Below, piece by piece: positions 8,905-13,156 of a stretch of 13,156 nucleotides of DNA. Origin of the DNA: Cristatella mucedo. Lineage: Eukaryota; Bryozoa; Phylactolaemata; Cristatellidae. How positions within the stretch are numbered: position 1 is the stretch's first letter; every line of letters begins with the position of its first letter. A program made the position numbers and the translations under genes. The notes under the pieces were generated by a model. That model was given only the letters and a program-made list of their open reading frames with translations. It was not told the origin of the DNA and searched no databases. The stretch covers positions 1 through 13,156 of the forward strand of contig WPIO01000668.1 of NCBI GenBank assembly GCA_009760855.2, read 5' to 3'.

Positions 8905-10256
8905 GTATCGAGGTGTCTTTATATTCAGCGATCTGCAGCAAACTTAACCGAAATGTGTTATTCAGGTGCGATTGCCTAAACCAAGTAGCTGGACTCCATT
9001 GCAAGCTACCACACATTAGACAGGTTGATTTAAAGTATTTAAATATTGTGCAATCAGCTGCGATCTCATGCCTAGTAGGTTATTCAAATGTGAATGGCCT
9101 AATGCTAGGTGCCACACTCTGCAGCAAGCTATCACACGATATAACGAGCAGTATCGAGGTGTCTTTATATTCAGCGATCTGCTGCAAACTGAAGCAAAAT
9201 GAGTCATTCATGTGCGATTGCCTGAAGCAGGGCCAGCACTCTGCTCCGAGCGACTGCATGCCTTGACGGGTTGATTTAAAGAATCTAGATATTGTGCGAT
9301 CCCCTGCGATCTCATGCATTATAGGTTATTCAAGTGTGAGTGGCTTATTGTAAGGCACCACACTCTGCAGCAAGTTCTCACACGCTATAACGAGCAGTGT
9401 CGAGGTGTATTCACATTCTGCGATCTGCTGAAAACTCAAGCGAAATGATTTACTCAAATGCGATTGCCTGAAACAAGGAGCTGCATTATGCTGCAAACTA
9501 CTGCACGCTCTGGCGAGTTGATATAAAGTATTTAGATATTTTGCAATCTGCTGCAAACTCAAGCGAAATGAGTTATTCAAGTGCGATTGCCTGAAGCGAG
9601 GAGCTGCATTATGCTGCAAACTATTCCACGCTTAGGCAGGTTGATTTAAAGTATCTAGATATTGTGCGATCTGCTGTGAAGTCATGCCAAATAAGCTATT
9701 CAAGTGCGAATGGCCAAATGCAAGGCGCCGCACTCTGCAGCAAGACATCACACGATATAACGAGTAGTTTTGAGGTGTCTTAATATTCAGCCATCTGCAG
9801 CGAACCTAAGCGAAATGAGTTATTCAATGCGGTTGCTAAAAGCAAGGCCTGCACTCCTCTCCGAGCTACTGCATGACTAGACGGGTTGATTTAAAGTATC
9901 TAGATATTGTGCGATCTGCTGTGAAGTCATGCAAAATAAGCTATTCAAGTGTGAATGGCCTAATGCAAGGTGCAGCAATCTGCAGCAAGTTATCACACGA
10001 TATAACAAGCAGTATCGAGGTGTCTTTATATTCAGCGATCTGCTGCAAACTTAACAGCAATGAGTTATTCATGTGCGATTGCTTAAACCAAGGAGCTGCT
10101 CTCTGCTGCAAGCTACCTCACGCTTAGACGTATTTATTTTAAGTATCTAAATATTGTAAGATCTGCTGCGATCTCATCTAAAGTAGGATATTCAAGTGAA
10201 TGGCCTAATGCTACGAGCCGCACTCAGCAGCAAGATATCACACGCCATAACGAGCG
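8905..10256. repeat. 1,352-base higher-order unit, copy 1 (11 monomers)
   Basis: Monomer starts within it: B 8928, A 9050, B 9174, A 9296, B 9420, B 9543, A 9666, B 9790, A 9911, B 10035, A 10158. It repeats at an exact offset of 1,352 with no indel. Reading the two copies side by side I found only two substitutions (C at 9241 against T at 10593; C at 10166 against T at 11518). Diagnostic variants are caagtagctggactccattg, atcccctgcgatctcatgc, gagtagttttgaggtgtc and cgtatttattttaag. The low divergence marks it as the most recent duplication visible in the window. Confidence 0.95.
9420..9665. repeat. B-B junction: two B monomers side by side, copy 1
   Basis: The B at 9420 ends gagttgatataaagtattta plus gatattt and is followed at 9543 by a second B starting gcaatctgctgcaaactcaa, where an A is expected. 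Both carry gagctgcattatgctgcaaa. The related single B at 12124-12246 (and at 822-944) looks like the left part of the first (aaatgattta) joined to the right part of the second (gaagcgaggagc, ctattccacgc). One arrangement is thus a deletion or duplication derivative of the other. This is the only break of AB alternation, apart from its own copy 1,352 bases on. Confidence 0.9.
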
Positions 10257-11608
10257 GTATCGAGGTGTCTTTATATTCAGCGATCTGCAGCAAACTTAAC
10301 CGAAATGTGTTATTCAGGTGCGATTGCCTAAACCAAGTAGCTGGACTCCATTGCAAGCTACCACACATTAGACAGGTTGATTTAAAGTATTTAAATATTG
10401 TGCAATCAGCTGCGATCTCATGCCTAGTAGGTTATTCAAATGTGAATGGCCTAATGCTAGGTGCCACACTCTGCAGCAAGCTATCACACGATATAACGAG
10501 CAGTATCGAGGTGTCTTTATATTCAGCGATCTGCTGCAAACTGAAGCAAAATGAGTCATTCATGTGCGATTGCCTGAAGCAGGGCCAGCACTTTGCTCCG
10601 AGCGACTGCATGCCTTGACGGGTTGATTTAAAGAATCTAGATATTGTGCGATCCCCTGCGATCTCATGCATTATAGGTTATTCAAGTGTGAGTGGCTTAT
10701 TGTAAGGCACCACACTCTGCAGCAAGTTCTCACACGCTATAACGAGCAGTGTCGAGGTGTATTCACATTCTGCGATCTGCTGAAAACTCAAGCGAAATGA
10801 TTTACTCAAATGCGATTGCCTGAAACAAGGAGCTGCATTATGCTGCAAACTACTGCACGCTCTGGCGAGTTGATATAAAGTATTTAGATATTTTGCAATC
10901 TGCTGCAAACTCAAGCGAAATGAGTTATTCAAGTGCGATTGCCTGAAGCGAGGAGCTGCATTATGCTGCAAACTATTCCACGCTTAGGCAGGTTGATTTA
11001 AAGTATCTAGATATTGTGCGATCTGCTGTGAAGTCATGCCAAATAAGCTATTCAAGTGCGAATGGCCAAATGCAAGGCGCCGCACTCTGCAGCAAGACAT
11101 CACACGATATAACGAGTAGTTTTGAGGTGTCTTAATATTCAGCCATCTGCAGCGAACCTAAGCGAAATGAGTTATTCAATGCGGTTGCTAAAAGCAAGGC
11201 CTGCACTCCTCTCCGAGCTACTGCATGACTAGACGGGTTGATTTAAAGTATCTAGATATTGTGCGATCTGCTGTGAAGTCATGCAAAATAAGCTATTCAA
11301 GTGTGAATGGCCTAATGCAAGGTGCAGCAATCTGCAGCAAGTTATCACACGATATAACAAGCAGTATCGAGGTGTCTTTATATTCAGCGATCTGCTGCAA
11401 ACTTAACAGCAATGAGTTATTCATGTGCGATTGCTTAAACCAAGGAGCTGCTCTCTGCTGCAAGCTACCTCACGCTTAGACGTATTTATTTTAAGTATCT
11501 AAATATTGTAAGATCTGTTGCGATCTCATCTAAAGTAGGATATTCAAGTGAATGGCCTAATGCTACGAGCCGCACTCAGCAGCAAGATATCACACGCCAT
11601 AACGAGCG
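10257..11608. repeat. 1,352-base higher-order unit, copy 2 (11 monomers)
   Basis: Monomer starts within it: B 10280, A 10402, B 10526, A 10648, B 10772, B 10895, A 11018, B 11142, A 11263, B 11387, A 11510. Identity with copy 1 continues 22 bases past the unit end, to 11630 (against 10278), then breaks at 11631 (c, against a at 10279). The duplication junction therefore lies within the 22 bases 10257-10278, in the tatcgaggtgtctttatatt part of an A monomer. The sequence after 11630 follows the left-edge copy (from about 326) rather than starting a third unit. Confidence 0.95.
10772..11017. repeat. B-B junction, copy 2
   Basis: This is the copy of 9420-9665 carried along in the second 1,352-base unit, with no difference seen. 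B monomers start at 10772 and 10895; the next A starts at 11018. Because both units contain it, the phase break preceded the 1,352-base duplication. Confidence 0.9.
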
Positions 11609-13156
11609 GTATCGAGGTGTCTTTATATTCCGCGATCTGCTGCAAACTCATGCGAAATGAGTTATTCAAGTGCGATTGCCTAAAGCAAGATTTGCACTCT
11701 GCTTGAACTACAGCATGCTTTGACGGGTTGATTTAAAGTATCTAGATACTGTGCAATCTGCTATGAACTCATGCTAAATAAAGCATTGAAGTGAGAATGG
11801 CATAATGCAAGAAGCCGCACTCTGCAGCATGTTATCACACGCTAGGACGAGCAGTTTCAAGGTGTCTGTAATTTCCGCTATCTGCTGCAAAATCAAGCAA
11901 AATAAATAATTAAATTGCGATTGCCTGAAGAAAGGCGTAGCAATCTGCTGTCAGCACCTGCATGCTTCGACGGTTGGATTTAAAGTATCTAAATGTTGTG
12001 TGATCTCCTGCGATTTAATGCAAAATAGGTAATTCAAGTGTGAATGGCTTATTGCAAGGCACCACACTCTGCAGCAAGTTATCACACGCTATAACGAGCA
12101 GTATCGAGGTTTATTTACGTTCTGCGATCTTCTGCAAACACAAGCGAAATGATTTATTCAAGTGCGATTGCCTGAAGCGAGGAGCTGCATTATGCTGCAA
12201 ACTATTCCACGCTCAGGCAGGTTGATTTAAAGTATCTAGATATTGTGCGATCTGCTGTGAAGTCATGCCAAATAAGCTATTCAAGTGCGAATGGCCAAAT
12301 GCAAGGCGCCGCACTCTGCAGCAAGACATCACACGATATAACGAGTAGTTTTGAGGTGTCCTAATATTCAGCCATCTGCAGCGAACCTAAGCGAAATGAG
12401 TTATTCAATGCGGTTGCTAAAAGCAAGGCCTGCACTCCTCTCCGAGGTACTGCATGACTTTACGTGTTGATTTAAAGTATCTAGATATTGTGCGATCTGC
12501 TGTGAAGTCAAGCAAAATAAGCTATTCAAGTGTGAATAGCCTAATGCAAAGCACCGCAATCTGCAGCAAGTTTTCACACGATATAACGAGCAGTATCGAG
12601 GTGTCTTTAAACTCAGCTATCTGCTGCAAACTCAAGCGAAATGAATTATTCAAGTGCGATTGTCTAAAGCAAGGCCTGCACTCAAGTCCGAGCTACTTAA
12701 TGCCTTGACGGGTTGATTTGAAGTATCTAGATATTGTGCGATGTGCTGTGAACTCATGCAAAGTAAGCTATTCTTCTATTAATGGCCTAATGCATAGCAC
12801 CGCAATCTGCAGCAAGTTTTCACACGCTATAAAGAGCAGTATCGAGGTGTCCTAATATTCTGCGATCTGCTGCAAACTCAAGCGAAATGAATTATTCAAT
12901 TGCGATTGCCTAAAGCAAGGCCTGCACTCCTCTCCGGTGTACTGCATGACTTTACGTGTTGATTTAAAGTATCTAGATATTGTGCGATCTGCTGTGAACT
13001 CAAGCAAAATAAGTTTTTCAAGTGAGAATGGCTTAATGCAAGGCACCACACTCTGCAGCAAGTTATCGCACGGAATTAGGTGCAGTATCAAGGTATGTTT
13101 ATGTTCCGCTATATGCTGCAAAATCAAGCAAAGTTCGCTATTCAAGTGCGATTGCC
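11609..13156. repeat. Right-edge segment, paralogue of 305-1609 with one extra dimer
   Basis: Monomer starts: B 11632, A 11753, B 11877, A 12000, B 12124, A 12247, B 12371, A 12492, B 12616, A 12738, B 12862, A 12984, B 13108 (cut by the window end). It follows the left edge of the window, but bases from about 12343 to 12587 have no counterpart between about 1040 and 1041. This extra 245-base stretch (B 12371 plus parts of the flanking A monomers) is instead very close to 9762-10006 in the 1,352-base units (gagtagttttgaggtgtc, tcaatgcggttgctaaaagc). Confidence 0.88.

Larger units (their letters stand above)
1..13156. repeat. Satellite array of alternating A and B monomers (about 247-base AB dimer), filling the window
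   Basis: The same landmarks recur about every 123 bases throughout: a start motif close to gcgatctgctg, then ttattcaagtg, then a gcactctgc core. A monomers (about 124 bases) have a ctgcag core and end in a stretch containing tatcgaggtgtcttta. B monomers (about 123 bases) end in gatttaaagtatctagatat. They alternate strictly except at two B-B junctions. There are 52 full A, 54 full B and one partial monomer at each edge. No unique DNA interrupts the array, so neither array edge is in the window. Arrays like this are known mainly from eukaryotic heterochromatin; the host and family are not recognised. The strand is arbitrary. Confidence 0.97.

Noticed and set aside
8905-11608. The near-perfect 1,352-base duplication as a pure assembly artefact
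   Set aside because: Two real-looking substitutions separate the copies and the flanks differ on each side, so it is more likely genuine, though long-read confirmation would settle it.
1-13156. CRISPR array
   Set aside because: The repeats are about 123 bases and contiguous, with no unique spacers and no cas genes.
1-13156. tRNA, rRNA or tRNA-derived SINE origin
   Set aside because: A monomers contain a weak A-box-like tggcctaatgc and a B-box-like gtatcgagg about 45 bases later, but the B-box match is only partial, no cloverleaf can be drawn, and B monomers lack the second motif. I judge this to be chance.
1-13156. CENP-B box in the monomers
   Set aside because: The cttcgacgggt of B3 copies has TTCG and CGGG, but they overlap instead of having the spacing required by the 17-base box. 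The reverse strand gives no match either.
1-13156. Insertion sequence, transposon or unique gene hidden between monomers
   Set aside because: Monomer starts can be followed at 92-150 base spacing from 83 to 13108 with no gap large enough to hold anything else.
1-13156. Known complex telomeric repeats of midges, or Balbiani-ring-type coding repeats of similar unit size
   Set aside because: The unit size alone is suggestive, but I cannot recall any sequence identity, and the frame breaks exclude a coding repeat. The resemblance is too weak to report as a call.

Overview
The whole 13,156-base window is one uninterrupted tandem-repeat (satellite) array. I find no convincing protein-coding gene, rRNA, tRNA, mobile element, CRISPR array or unique sequence in it. 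The basic unit is a monomer of about 123 bases. Two diverged monomer types, here called A (about 124 bases) and B (about 123 bases), alternate ABAB as a dimer of about 247 bases. I could place the monomer register from end to end: 106 complete monomers plus a partial A at the left edge and a partial B at the right edge, with a mean length of about 122.9. The base composition of the consensus is about 44% G+C. An array of this size with nested higher-order repeats is typical of eukaryotic heterochromatin (centromeric, pericentromeric or subtelomeric satellite). I do not recognise the family and cannot name the host.

Layout: 1-1609 is a long-range paralogue of 11305-13156. 1437-2177, 3597-4337 and 7325-8063 are three copies of a three-dimer block of about 740 bases. 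2672-3102 holds three shortened, eroded monomers. 4710-4859 is a B monomer with a 28-base internal duplication. 6095-6587 holds two sister dimers side by side. 6588-6833 and 8558-8803 are sister dimers 1,970 bases apart. 8905-11608 is a nearly perfect tandem duplication of a 1,352-base, 11-monomer higher-order unit, each copy containing the same B-B phase break, the only break in the AB alternation. 11609-13156 then repeats the left end of the window, with one extra dimer of 245 bases.

The sequence therefore shows a nested history: an old monomer duplication that made A and B, amplification of the AB dimer, multi-dimer blocks of intermediate age, and very recent unequal exchange in the right-hand third. 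The many open frames on both strands are by-products of the repeat. The dimer length is not a multiple of three, each reading phase meets recurrent stops, and the same segments are open on both strands. No function is visible beyond that of a satellite. Whether the array is centromeric, telomere-associated or transcribed cannot be decided from this window.
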